Below, in pieces: positions 46,438 to 59,362 of a stretch of DNA of 64,000 nt. How positions within the stretch are numbered: the stretch's first letter is position 1; each line of letters starts with the position of its first letter. The notes beneath the pieces were generated by a model. The model was not told the origin of the DNA, did no database searches, and worked only from the letters and a program-made list of their open reading frames with translations. Both the position numbers and the translations under genes were made by a program. The stretch lies in NCBI GenBank assembly GCA_020698575.1, contig CM036244.1, positions 30,230,034 through 30,294,033 on the forward strand. Reading direction: 5' to 3'. Origin of the DNA: Bostrychus sinensis (lineage: Eukaryota > Chordata > Actinopteri > Gobiiformes > Eleotridae).

Positions 46438-49400
46438 ATTTCGTAGGACATGACTCATCAAAGCTAGACTTTTTTATATACAGCCAGTCCTAAGTCAAGA
46501 TAAATAGACAATATTGCATCAGGAATGGCATATAAAAAACTAAAGATGTGGAACAATAGATAATTCTCTGTGAAGAGAGCAGCCAAAGAAATTGTTTGAA
46601 GATCCTTGATATGAAAGTGTACAAAAAGCCTTGTTCTTTTATAGATGTTTTATGCTATATGCTACATATACGTGGAGTCACACACTGCATGTCTACGTTT
46701 ATAATAAGTAATAAAATGAATTTGGCTAATGCTAAAGGCTAATGCTATGATGCTATTACTCTGAGCCTGAGCCTGACGTTCTTTGAAATAAGGGCCACCG
46801 GTCACAGAAACACAATAAATCAGCTGTTTGGACTGGTGCCCAAAACAATTATATCCCATTTTAAGTCAAAGCAAATGGACATTTCCTAGTAACTTGTTGT
46901 TTCAAAACTATAAAGGCACGTAGATCTTTGCTATGTTCTTAATATAATTTCTACTGCTCCAGACAACCTTGTGTAAAACACTGCTCTGTGTTATGAGAGT
47001 TCCCTTCTTCTCTCTACACATAGTTTTGTTCTGAAGCCAGGGCTAAAATAATCGACAGGCGAGTGGAAAAAGACAGCAGAATCAATACAATTAAACAACT
47101 CAGAGTGCAGGAGTGATTTGAGGTGAGATGTTGCATAAGCGACGACCTCTATGTCGCTGTTCGACATATTAGCTAGCAAAGTGTTTTTCGCCTAATGACC
47201 TTATTTGTCCTCCTGTTTCCTGTTTGTTTCATCTTACTTCACCTGTGACTTTCAGACAAACTTTAGAGCTGAGAAGACAGTCAGTACTTGGAAAGTGTGA
47301 TATTTTATGAGGTGGTACTTGGTGTGAAAAGTTTGAGAATCACTGTGATACAGCAGAGGAGAACTAACAATGTAAGTCAGAAAGTCATATTACACAAAAG
47401 CTATGTGTGTGTTATACATGTAACTATTAATTACTCCAAAGCCATTGTCAGTCTGCGCTGTAACATCAGCAGTCTGTCTGTATAGCACTCTGAATTATCA
47501 GGTCAAGGTTTTGTGAGTAGAACATAATTAAACAGCTGAGAGGAAGTTATACATCACTGTTGGACAACCATTAAATTAATGATGATTTTACAGCTATATG
47601 TTTGCAAAAGAGCACTGAATTGATGAGACCAAGAGCAAGAGCAGGAAAGAATCTAGTCAGTGGAGCTGAATGAAACTGTTTTATGGACCTCAATAGCAAT
47701 AAAGGATGATATGGCACTTTATTGCTAATATGTAATGTTTTCAGGACTGAATAAGTAAAGAGTAATACATGGATTATGTGCCATTATTTTGCCCATGATA
47801 AGACGTAAGTTACTGGTGATAAAAATGCCACAGTACATCTGTGTGTGGGATTCAAAATGAAACAGGTATCCTCTGAAAGCTTTACTAATGCTTTGTGTGC
47901 ATTTTAATAGGATCATCATAGACTGTTATTGTGGAGTATGCTTGCTCCTTGAAAACATTGCTTTCTCTTACAGCAGCACTGAGTCATGTTTCATCTGTAG
48001 TGAGTTAGTCTGAACCTTGCCCCCTTCATTACTGTAAGAGCAGCTGCAGAACAATCCTTGTAAAGAGTGTTATTAGAAAACTTTGGGAGCTAGGTATGTT
48101 TGACTGTCTTCACAATTTATTGGTTCTTTAAAAAGACTTCAAAACAGTTCGTAGTGCATAACTCAGCGATGTGTTCAGTGTTTCTTACGTCATTAATTAC
48201 TGACAGGAGAACAGAGGAGGCTAATGGCAGGCACAGTGGCAGCTTTCAACTTTGACTTTGAAGTTTATCACGAAGCATGACAAAAATCAGAACTATAAAG
48301 TAAAACCTGACAATAAGACAGCTATCTGAGCGTGAGTTTACAACACACTGAGTTATTTATTAGGAAAAAAGCTATCAGTGCTGCTGTATGTTTTTCTGAT
48401 TTGCTAACAAGCTTGACACTTGCTGAATAAAATAATGGAGTTTTTGCTTTTAAAATATACAAAACAAAGTTGGGACAAAGATGTGCTTTTATCCATATTC
48501 ATTCATTCATTCAAAAGTCATAGACAGAGTGCTGGAGTAGTTTTCCCATAAGCTTTCATGACCTCCACTCACGTCAGATCAAGTCGATTTTAATTATAAA
48601 CCAATATCATATTTTGCCTGGAGGAGGCTCATGTCTTTCTGTCTGACAGTGAGATTTTTGTAATCATTTCCAGTGGAAATGGATAATAGATGGTAATCAA
48701 CATGAATAACTCAATGTGAAGATGGCCTGATTTTAAATAATCCAGTTATGGATGACATTGAATAAGAGCATCTGTCTGTGGCTTTGGGGCAAAGAGAACG
48801 ACAGCAAAGTTATAGAAAAATATTTATCTGAGTCTTACTGTATGCTACTTTGTGTGACTATCAAAGCAAAGCTGAGTGATTCAGAGTAATTTCAGTGCTA
48901 TGATACACCATTGCATCCATTAGCACTGAAAAGAAGGGAAAAACAAGCGTCTCTACTTGCTCAACATTTAGCATAAAAAAACATCTTATTTTCTTTTATT
49001 TACTTTCACAGAGGAAGCAAAGAGAACAGTAAATCCTTTCATCTTAACAAATTTCAAAGCAATCAGTTTAAGTGGAGCATTTCCTTTCATCTCTTTAAAG
49101 GTGGTATTCATAGCATTACAAATATGTAGAACTGGTCTAATCTGGTGAAATGCATTGTTTTAACTGTTAAAGAGGGCAATTTCTGATTCTATTCATTCAT
49201 ACTCTTATTTAATATTTATAGCTAATACCTCTAGTTTATGGCCTGACATTAATATTATGTCTCTCTCCTGTTCCTATACTTCTGATACAGCTGTACCAAA
49301 GACACATACAGTCCTGTCTGTACCAGCTGATTTCTTGTTTTGGATCATTTAGATAAGGACCCAGGGTTGGTGTGAAGCAACCAATTTTGAGAGTATTTTT

Positions 49401-51106
49401 ATGTTAATAATCCATTAATATGCATATTCTAAACAAAGTAACTGGTTGTTACATAATCATAACTGAGGTGACTGGGTTGAGGAATTATCCACAAGTATCA
49501 TGGGAAACCTGATACACCCCTGGAGCTTTTTTATCCACTTCCATACATTAGTGTTGACTGCATATGCCTTCTACCTAGATATATACAGTAGAGGGCTCAC
49601 CTTGTTCAACAAACTGTGCATTAAATGTGTGGATGCACAGCACATCCAGCAACATCACACTCTTCTACACCAGTGTCAATATCAGGACTGTTTTTTATCA
49701 CACTAAGTGTCTGTGTTCTCCTTTGTCTTCCACATCCTTCTTGCTGTGTCTCCTTCACCATTAGGTGAAATTGGAAGCAAACGTTTGAAACTCACAGCAT
49801 ATGGGTGCAAATTAGATTCCAAAACATCTCAGAGGTGAAAAACTCCTATCGGGAGGTAGCTGTACTTGTAAGCCTTTATTTGTAACAGACAAAACAAGAA
49901 GAGAATCCATGTTACTGTGAGACAGGTGTTAAATCTGGATAAAAAAATAAAAAAAATCAATGAAGTGAAACAGATGCCTAGAGATCTAGATTTCATTTGA
50001 TATGGATTTATTAACAACTTATCAAAGTAAGTTAAACAACCTGAGCATCTTTCACACAGGTTCATATATACAGTACAGTATCAGGAGGAAGGGATGGTTT
50101 TACTGAGGGTCAGAAGATGGACAGAGTTGTGTTGTGTTGTTAACACAGCAGCTAGCACAACACAAATAATGAAACTGCTTTCCACAGACACCAGTTATTG
50201 AACTAACATCAATACTGCATGTATTCAAAACACACATAAGCATCACCAACTCACAACGTCCTACTGAAGTCTCCAGGACACTTTCTGTAGGAGACAATAA
50301 AGCTGTATTGTGTTCACACGTTCAAGCACTTCTGAAAAAGATGAGATAGAAGTCTCCAGGATTTATGTCCAAATAGGAACATAGTGCAAGTTGAAAAGCA
50401 CAGTGCATGTAGTACATGAAAGGACAGAATCATTAGCTCTTTACATACAAACAAAAAAACAGTTATAAGTTAAGACAGACAGTCACCTTTGACCTTTAAC
50501 AGTTATTTTGTTTCTTTACCCTGGATGCATGCTAAGGCTTCCTTAGGACAGTCTCTCTTCTGCTAACTACATGTGATATACCTTTGTGTCTACTGAAGCA
50601 TGGTAATCAGTAAAACAAGACAAGCCTCCAACTGTCATATGACTCATCTTCAACATTTCCTAATGCAACAAGAGATTAATCCATTCCTATAACATAAAAA
50701 AAGGAAAGCTTGATGTGCACTGATGTTCCTGTTTCTGTGAAAAGAATTAAGGACATAACATTTCGTTAGTCTGCTAAGAATCTGAGGAGCAACACAAAAC
50801 AATGGGCGTGTAAGCTGCCACTTGACTTAATCCTATACGTCTGGTAACAAAATACCACAGATGATGAGTACAAGGCAGCCGTCATCAGCGCGTCGAGAGA
50901 GTGAGTCCTGCTCACTGCTACAAATGTCTCTCTCTCTCTGCCTTTGACAGATTAATGTGGAAAAGCCCCAAAGTTGAAAGCAGATCCTCTCCACCAATCC
51001 TTTCCCAATTTTAAGAGCCTTAGCATTTACATCCAGCGCTTTAGCTCCCTGTCTATGCTAACGATGTTTCAAAATGAATCAGCAGTGTCACCTAAAATCC
51101 AAAGAT
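46438..51106. other. Probable intron sequence, no gene seen
   Basis: AT-rich unique sequence with one hAT end fragment (below). An exon-like block at 49012-49100 has a good acceptor but a weak donor and incompatible outgoing phase; not accepted. Confidence 0.4.
47311..47345. mobile_element. hAT-type MITE right-end fragment
   Basis: 'ggtggtacttggtgtgaaaagtttgagaatcactg' matches the usual end of hAT MITEs (complement CAGTGATTCTCAAAC). No matching left terminus was resolved; related text may begin near 46998. Confidence 0.5.
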
Positions 51107-51109
51107 TAA

Positions 51110-51405
51110 AGGCTGATTTATACTTCCGCATCAAATCGACAGCGTAGCCCCGCAGATTCCTTTGCGTCGCCGCGAACCCTCTCTAAACCTACGCCGTAGC
51201 CCTGACGTGCACTTGGTCAAAAATGCAACTACGCGTCAAGGCGACGTGGACCGCAAGTGCTGTGATTGGTTGCTTGGCCTCGCGGTGAACTGGCACTGCA
51301 TGAAACACCGCAGTGGAGCAACGCAGAAGTATGAAGGGTTTTCAACGCCGTCGAGCCAACAGCAGTAGTTTGGCGTCAGGAAGACGCAGAAGTATAAATC
51401 AGCCT
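51110..51405. mobile_element. CpG-rich MITE with TAA duplication (PIF/Harbinger type), 296 bp
   Basis: Ends are AGGCTGATTTATACTTC at 51110-51126 and its exact complement at 51389-51405. TAA flanks both sides (51107-51109, 51406-51408), the TWA target preferred by PIF/Harbinger. The interior is dense in CpG (e.g. about 51145-51260), in contrast with the AT-rich surroundings. The 68-codon frame inside is incidental. Confidence 0.85.
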
Positions 51406-51408
51406 TAA

Positions 51409-53244
51409 TGAGGAAGACGAATCTCTGCCATGTGTGGAATCAGAGTTATTGCAGAATAGGTGAAGACGTACTTTAGGCAATGAGAAGTGACATTTCAGTT
51501 GGATCAACAGCTATCGAGCTCTGTCTGACTATCTGAGCACTTTCTGTACACAGAGACACTGGACATTTGTTTTGCTGAACTGATTCTGTTTTACAATGCT
51601 TGAATGACTTCTTCTACCCCTGATTAGACAGAAATTCAATTCAGATCAAAGTTGTGAATGTCTAGTGGATTATAGGACGATTATAGGAACATTTGCATAA
51701 TCTTCAACTGTATTATTTATGTATTCAGAGTTACACTGGACAGAAACAAACATGATCAACAGTGAGTTGTTTTGATGGCTTTGAGTGCAGATAAGAGTGG
51801 GCTGTAGGTGGCCCAGCACAGTGTGAAGCAACTCCACTCTCAGATGGCCTCCATCTTGGCTCTTAATGACCGTTTGAGGCATTGTGATGAAGCAGGACAA
51901 AAGTTGCACAAAGAAACTCAAAAAGGAATCTCTAATTTCCAGAATGCTTCTCTGCTTTCATCCTAGCTATATTCTGTTTGAGAGGGAAAAATCCAACAAT
52001 CATTTTTTTATCCTTCATTATCACCACATTCTCTTTGAGGGGGTGATTTAGCCTCCAGTTAGAACTTGGCCACAACCATTTCATCTGACAGAACTGGCAA
52101 TCTTATAGAGAACACTGCAATTCTTTTAAATGAGGATGATGTATGAAAACGCAAATATAGTGCCCACTGGCTGAAGTGTGAAATCCTACCATTCCAATAA
52201 AAGGTATTCAACCAAATTTACATTTACATTAATTCATACTTTACAGTCTTTGTATTCAGAAAATTGGAAAAGCTTAATGTAAAAGTCAATTTCCCGAAAG
52301 CATATGTGCAGAATATATATAGAAGGAAAGAGATGTAATTATTATACATTTTGCAGGGGTTGTCTTTAATAAACTTACTCCACAGGTCAAAGGAGAATTT
52401 TATACCACCTGACTTAAAAAAGCCAGTGAGGCCTGCACTTGCAAAAGTCTTTGTTTTGTACATGAAGAAGATAAAGGGGCTGGATTAATGCACTGATTAC
52501 ATAGAGACCAAGACTAAGAAACCACTTTAGAAATCTCCCAATTTCAGTGAGTTGCATTCTTACAGGACAAAGGCAGCCAGTTTGCTCATACTGTCTTGTA
52601 GCACACTTCAAAGTCTGTGACAACAACAAAAGTTATTTAAAATCTCCAGCAGAGTCGCTTTTTAACCTGGGAACACCGCTGTACTTACAGAGAAAGAATG
52701 GGAGAGTAGTTCACAGATCTGTGGAATCAGAATATTAATGATAGTGAGGCTCCTCTCTGAGTAACAATGATGTATGAATTCAATATACAGAGAACAGTCC
52801 TCCAGCACAAGCCCACTGGATAAAGCAGATGAAGTTAGATTTGTTTGTTCAGAGCTGGAGCACCAAGACAGAATGTCATTAGCCAGTTAATATTACCATG
52901 GTAACCATCAGTGTCATGGGAAAATGTCAACTCTATACTGATGTTTAGTGAGGCTCCCGTCTTCTCTAACTGTGCCCTGGCTTTGTCCTCGGGCTGATAA
53001 ACACCAACAGATAAACTTTAATCTCTCTCTGAGCCACTGCTTCTCTATTTGATCTTACTTAACTGTTCTTTCTGGGAGCTCATAGTACATTTACATTTTT
53101 CACTTAAATAAGAAGAAATGGAAATGTATTTTTTTTTGCATTAATCTAATTCATAAGCTTTCAAAAAGAAGTATCTAAAGTATCTAAACAGTGGCCAGAC
53201 TTGAAATCTGTTATTTTTGAAAGTTTCAGATGTCCTTCGGCACA
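51409..53244. other. Probable intron sequence, no gene seen
   Basis: AT-rich unique sequence with no element ends or convincing splice pairs recognised. Confidence 0.45.
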
Positions 53245-53350
53245 TGCTGCCACTGGGTTAGGCAATGTGGTTAAGGTGTCTTGCCCAAGGACACAATAAC
53301 AGCATTCACTGAGAATTGAACCGCCAACCCTCTGGTTGCTTCTGTGCCAC
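53245..53350 (-). repeat. V-SINE-like tRNA-derived retroposon fragment
   Basis: On the minus strand, 'ggttggcggttcaattctcag' supplies a B-box-like GGTTCAATTC, followed by 'gtgtccttgggcaagacaccttaacc', the conserved block seen in fish V-SINE-type repeats. Head and tail are incomplete. Confidence 0.55.
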
Positions 53351-53644
53351 TGTCCCTTAACTTGAGCCTTAATGTCAGAAAGAATCAGAATGGAGAATCA
53401 GGAAACAGGACACGCAGGCCTTTGACCCACTGTGCTAAAAGGACACACTGGTGGTCCATCATACAGAGTGAAAAATGGTGCAGCTCTGTACTGTCAGGAG
53501 TCAGTGAGCCTGAAGTCGTGGACCAAATGCTGCTCATCGACCATTTTTTTATTGGCCAGTGGGCTTCAATCTTAACTTGTCAGAGGCAGCACTTTTTACA
53601 AGGTAAAAAAGGCAGGTAAAAAGATTTACTATATATTTGTGTCA

Positions 53645-55112
53645 GAAGCAGAGGCAGCGTTACCATTAGGCAAAAGTAGGCGATTGCCTGTATCCCAAAC
53701 CAGTAGGGCCCCCAACAGCTGCCCTGCCCCAACCGGCATTAAGCTGAGGCCCCTAAACAGATGCTGTTCCGACAGCAGACAAGAACAAAAATGTTTTCAG
53801 AATGCTAGATTTTTAGTATCTGTCTGAGTAATCACCCCCTTCCCTAGCATGGACTAGTCCACGAGTGCGCACAGAGTGGGAGGGGCGCGGGGCCATTCTT
53901 TCAAACTTTCATTCAAAATAACACTGATCATGCAACTTGGTAATTAAACTGGTGATCATCCTAAGTGTGGACACCTAGAGAGTCGTTGTAACCTTGTGTT
54001 GTAGAGGAGAAAAAGTCAATCTAAGAGAGTGTGTGGAGTGTGTTCAAGGCTTTAGATGGTGTGGAGATGGTGTTGCTTTGCACAGTGTAAATGTGAGCTT
54101 TTCCCCGCGTAAAGAGGTGCTTAAGACAAGAGTGTGCCTGTGCCCTCTGACAGGTGAGCCCTCTGCTGCTGCTGCGTGTATAGTCAGTGACAGGCAACTG
54201 GCAAGCGCCAGGTGAATCACGCCACATATTTCTTGCATTATCTCAGTTGTGTTTCTTAAATGCTATATAAAGTATAAGTTCAAGCGTCCTGACAAAAGTT
54301 TGTAGCCTTGAATGTTTTCTGCAGCCTCTGTCCAGAGCCCCGCGAGACCAAAGACTGTGTCACTGTGACTCTAGAGCAGGGGCGGATCTATCAGGGGACA
54401 TTCAGGGCCTCAGGTCATGAGGGGGGGTCCACTAATAAAGGATTGTCCACAAGAAATGAACACAAAAAATTTGTGCTGATCAGATATTTACACATAAATC
54501 TAAATGCAGACCTATAGCTAAAGAGTCAGGGGAAAGTCTATGTCTAATTTGTAAGGCCTATAGCTTATAAGACAAAATTATTTAACAGCCTGGTTTAATT
54601 CATGTAATTTAACTGAAATTATTTTGTTTAAATGTGCAAAACCCAGTGCAACAATGTAATCTGGTTCTTGTTGTTAAAAGTCTAATCCCTCTTATTTAAA
54701 CAGCTCTGGGTTCAATTGGGCTATCATCAAGTCTTTATTATAAATTAAAAATAATATATTTTTACTAAAAACCGAGGCCAGGCAAAAGTATTTCAACATC
54801 ACCTAAAATGCACCAAAATACAGGAAATTTCATCTGTTTTTCACAAAATTTTCTGAGGGAGGAACTCAAAAAACCCCTGCAATAAACACACATCTTATTA
54901 ACATCTGTCTGTTCTAATATTTAAAGACTGGGTCAGACAGGTGACCGCTGGGGAGGAACTGAAAAACAATTTCTTAAAAGTTTAATCATAGTGTATGAAA
55001 CCTTGCAGGGAACTTGGGAAAATAAAATAGGACTGAAAAAAAATGTACTGGATGCAGAGGGCCCCCTCCCCATGTTTGCCTTGGGCCCCCAAATTCCTAA
55101 AACTGCCACGGG
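53645..55112. mobile_element. Probable composite of hAT-like MITE remnants
   Basis: The left part 'agaggcagcgttaccattaggcaaaagtaggcgattgcc' and the right part 'gtttgccttgggcccccaaattcctaaaactgccac' both use the vocabulary of fish MITEs with gggcccc-rich ends. A separate CAGGGGCGGATCTA-type start lies at 54381 after CTCTAGAG. No target duplication was confirmed for any pair of ends, so bounds and number of elements are uncertain. Confidence 0.35.
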
Positions 55113-55114
55113 TG

Positions 55115-58100
55115 AGATGAACCTGACATTAAGTAAGAAAAATTGAACTTCATCCCCAAAGAAAAAGGGCATCTGGAGTAAAATGTAAAAATCCATATGA
55201 ATGATTCACATGGCGAGACCCGTTAAGGAAAGGGGGCAGGTAAAAGGGACTCACTTTTATGGTGGGATAGATCACATCAGTAGTGGCTCTCAGTAGAAAA
55301 GTCTGGACACCCCAGACTTATCTTAATTTCTTATTAATTGGGCCACCAGGAAAGAGGAAGAGGATTTGGCTATGCCTGTTCTCACTGAAAAACAGCCCAA
55401 AATCAGAAAACAATAATAACAAAAAATAAAGCAAGATTTTGTGGCAAACGATAAACAGAAACCTGCTTTTGATGAAAATACTCCTGCAGAGAAACAACTA
55501 CTGTGACCGAGTTATAATTATTTTAATCAACGAAATGAATGCCTCTTAAAAGGTCAAAGCATGCAATTACTAAACAAAATTAAACATACTTTCTGTAGAT
55601 GCTACTGAAGTTAGCTCATACTGACCACAACATGGCAGCTCAGTGCTTTGTGAAGGACATAATGATAGCATAAAATTGTGTTTTTCATCAAGGAAACACT
55701 GGTCTCATAGGAAACAGGGGGATTTTCAGATCCTTGCATGTGTGACTTACAGCTGGGAGGTGCAAGAACATCTTTGGCATCTCAACACTATTCACCAGCA
55801 ACATCTTTGCTCTCAACCCCAACTTTTATCTGCCACACTTGTATTAATCCCACTCTAATCCTCCACTAAATTTTAAAGTCCAATGTCCCCACTGCTGGAT
55901 TCTATCAAGAAACACTGTTATACTGCTCTTTGTTGGCTTAAATTCTGCTCCAAAGGCCACTCACAGATGGAAAAGAAAACAGGAATGCTGGAGATCTTGT
56001 GTATGATTGGCTGTATGTGGCTTAAAAGAGATTTGATGCTTGCCGTGTGGTCACAGTAAAGAGAAAAGCTATAGGTGCTTAAATAAAACGAGGGAGCCTT
56101 TCAAAAGAATCACAGCAAATGTGTTCCTGGTAAAAAGGTAAAATATTTTCCTATGTGGCCCCTCACTGCACCAATTTGCTATGGCTTCCAAAAGAGAGGG
56201 GATATTTCAGCCTTTTGGGTGAAATGAGATGTTTTACCCCTCATTGGGATTCTCCACTCACAAATAGTGATGCCATTGATGTATCTTGCTTTTTCTTGGT
56301 GCATAGCAAAAGCAAAGACTTCCCTGGTGAGATATGTAGCTGGGTGCAGCCCTGTGTCCAGGAGGTCAGTGTCCCATTCATTTATCTTTAGTGGTGGCCG
56401 GTGATGCTTTGGAATCCTTTGACATCCCTGATTTAAAGGCTTCTGAGGGTGAATTATGCAAGATCTTTAAACACAATACCCACTGTCATCTAGATACATG
56501 GCTGCAGAGAACAGCAGCTCAGCCTCACGAAAGAACAATGATTTACATATTTGCACATTTGCCACCCACCTCCTGTATCAAATGTCGACATAATGCTGAG
56601 GTATAATCCTGTGTGTTCCTCATTTGCGAGTGATTACATTTGTTGTTCTAACTGGATTGGCCTGGGTGGATTCTGTCTCTGAAGAGGAAACTGTCACAAA
56701 CATCAAAGCCTTAAAGTGAAGAAAACAAATACTTATTATGCCTGCCTTGATATTCATGTTTGATTATTGCCTTTGTCTCACTTTTGTTTTGCTACATTTT
56801 TGAACAATATCTCCAAGGGGATATTCATAATACATGGAAATTAATGGACACCACTGGCTTGATGATGGGAAGAGAAACCGTCTCAAAAGCTGTGGCCTAC
56901 TTTAAAATGACTAATACAAATAAGAGAGCGTTTGATATTTAGGGGAATGACCCCAAACCAGTAAAAGTGTGTGTGTTAAATGGTGGTAAAAGCCTAAATG
57001 TCACAGTGACAGACAGCGTGTTGTTTAGCTCCAGCCACTGCAACAAAGCGAGACATTTTATCTTCTCCCAGCACAATCTGATAGGAATTTACTAAATTAT
57101 GGATCAAAGGTCATTTTTTAAGATCCAGCTGATGCACTGAAGATCGATACATCATTTTCTAGTGAGATTAATCCCTATATGGCACAAACATCCTAACCTT
57201 ATAGTATGGACAGAGGCTGGCTGTGAGGATTGATAAAGAGAGAACAGACATGGTATGTAGTGGCAGAGAACAAAATCTGTCTCTTATGGCTGAAGGTATA
57301 TTTTTACGTCACAATCAATTTTCAATTTTAACTGGCCGCAACCTGAAAACTATGGGAAAATGCAGTATAGTTGTAAATAGATCAGATTAGTTTAGAACAG
57401 TGTAGCGCGACTAATAATTTCTGCCAACTGCTAAACTTTTTTGAGAACTATCAAAATATAAACATTAGAGCCAAAGATATTTCCAAAGGTCCAATTTCTT
57501 TGGTATATGATCAGTATTTTTACTTAAAGCTCAAGAATTCTGGGGATAAATAGTGGACATTTTTTGAAAAAGATGAACCAAGCTCCAGCAATTGTCTTCT
57601 GCATCATTGATACTTGGTAGTTTATTTTAAATGATGGGTTATCTCTGCAGAGCCTCAAACCCATTTGTCCACATTTCTGAATGTTATAACTAAGAAATAA
57701 ATAGCTTTACAATCATTGCACTACAATTTCAGGGGACATTTTAAATCATGGGAGAAATGAGAAAAGCCAGTTTTCCCAACTTGCACTCAGCTGAAATGAG
57801 GCAGAACTTTTTGATCAGTTTTAGTAGTAATACAGTATTTCCAAGTGCTACCCACTGGGACAGCTGAAAAAGGTTCCCATTCATATGAGGGAATGAAGCA
57901 TGGTTATTGGGCTGGAATAAAAGTGCACTTGGGGCATTAAGGTACTAATTTTACTAAGGTATGGGAGGTTAATGGGACTGGTCTGGGAGGGCATGTGGCA
58001 GTTAACACCAATGTAGCTGTGTTATACCATTGGCAGCATTTTCTGTTTTCATATACAGTTACAGTATGTACAGCCAAACATGTAATAACATCTCACAGAG

Positions 58101-59234
58101 CTGAAATGAGTTTCTGAGTAACCTTCAGGTCTAAATGTGCAAGTGTTTAGAGAGATAGCTACAAGTGGTGTCTCTAATGCCAACTACATCCATCCTCTGC
58201 GACTGTGTGCTGGTGGAATCAGCCAATTATCTGTCAGAGATAACTTCGCATCAAGAAATCCATTCTTCTTCGTCAAGCAATTTGTATTCTCCCCAGGAGA
58301 TATCTGCTCAAGTCTGTTCAAAACCTGCACAGGATTAGATGAGGAAATTGACTGCTACTAAAACTTAGTATTCCACTGTATTGGGTAAGCTGCTTTAGTT
58401 CATGAATATAAAACCGCTATTACCGCTATAATTCATTTGGAAAAAAACATAACATTTGCACTTCTGATATTGGAAGAACGGAGGCACTGCTGGAGAACCT
58501 AGTTTGCTGCAAACTAAATTGTTATTGCATTATGTTTGCTAAGTATTAGTGAAAAATAAGGTAAAATTATAGTACTCTGTGCCTGTGAAAACATAGAGAT
58601 GTGGAGGTGTAAGTGCCCGGTTAGAGGACGCAGTACACCTCATGGGTTGGGTATTCCTCCATGGTCTGACTGCAATACAGAAAGATACTGATGCAGGAGA
58701 AAACAAAACAACACGCTGGATGTTTTTAAACTGCAGTCTCATGCATGGATAGAGGTGTTGAGTACAAAGAATCTGAAAATAGTTCAACTCTTCAGTGACT
58801 CCCTATCACTTAGACCAGTCCCTGCAGACCTGTGGGTGCTTGGGTGGGTGACTGTGGCTCCATATTTGGCTCTCTATACATCACTTGTATATTCAGGGCA
58901 CCTGCTGTCAGGAGAGGTGAGATCCTGGGCCGACTCACAGAAAGAAATCCTGACTTTGCCTTTCGCCTGTCACCCACCTCCAATGCTTCATACTGCAATC
59001 TAACAACCACACAACCTGCAGCCATTTTAAAGCTCCCATTACATGAGAATTGGTTAGAGGCACCAGTGAGTACAACTCAAGTTATCAATGTTAATACATG
59101 CAAATCCAGAATCTGTGAACAATTTAAGCCTAGCCTATTACTTAATACAGAGCATTTATAACAGTTACAACTTTACCTTTACTAGTTAAAAGCCCAAGTC
59201 GTCCTTTTAAATGTGCCAAATCTATACAGTGCAG
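55115..59234. other. Probable intron sequence, no gene seen
   Basis: AT-rich sequence. The GC-richer patch at about 58800-59060 has frames on both strands (109 codons at 58832-59161) without a domain. Confidence 0.4.
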
Positions 59235-59362
59235 AGAGTACAAATCTGAGCTGGATCCTCCTCTCCAACATTCATGGAGAAGAAGAAGGCGACATATTTT
59301 TACCCAGTGCTGCTACAGATGAACAGTCACTATCTTCAGAGGACATTCTCTGTCAGCTGCAG
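59235..59362 (+). CDS. Candidate internal exon 3 of the same host gene (128 bp)
   Basis: Donor GCAG/GTGAGA is strong. Two acceptors are possible: ACAG at 59229 or TGCAG at 59234. Only the second gives phase 1, matching the outgoing phase of exon 2 (G + AG = Glu). The 42 following residues include SWILLSNIHGEEEGDIFLP and end SSEDILCQLQ, an acidic then helical sequence. If the donor is not used, the frame runs on through a charged stretch (VRDERLKKRKQEL) to TAA 59405-59407, so a terminal exon with a coiled-coil-like end is an alternative. The pyrimidine tract is weak. Protein not recognised. Confidence 0.42.

Noticed and set aside
49012..49100. Exon-like 89-bp block after a strong acceptor
   Set aside because: The donor is weak (AAAG/GTGGTA) and its outgoing phase 0 does not fit either acceptor of the 59-kb exon.
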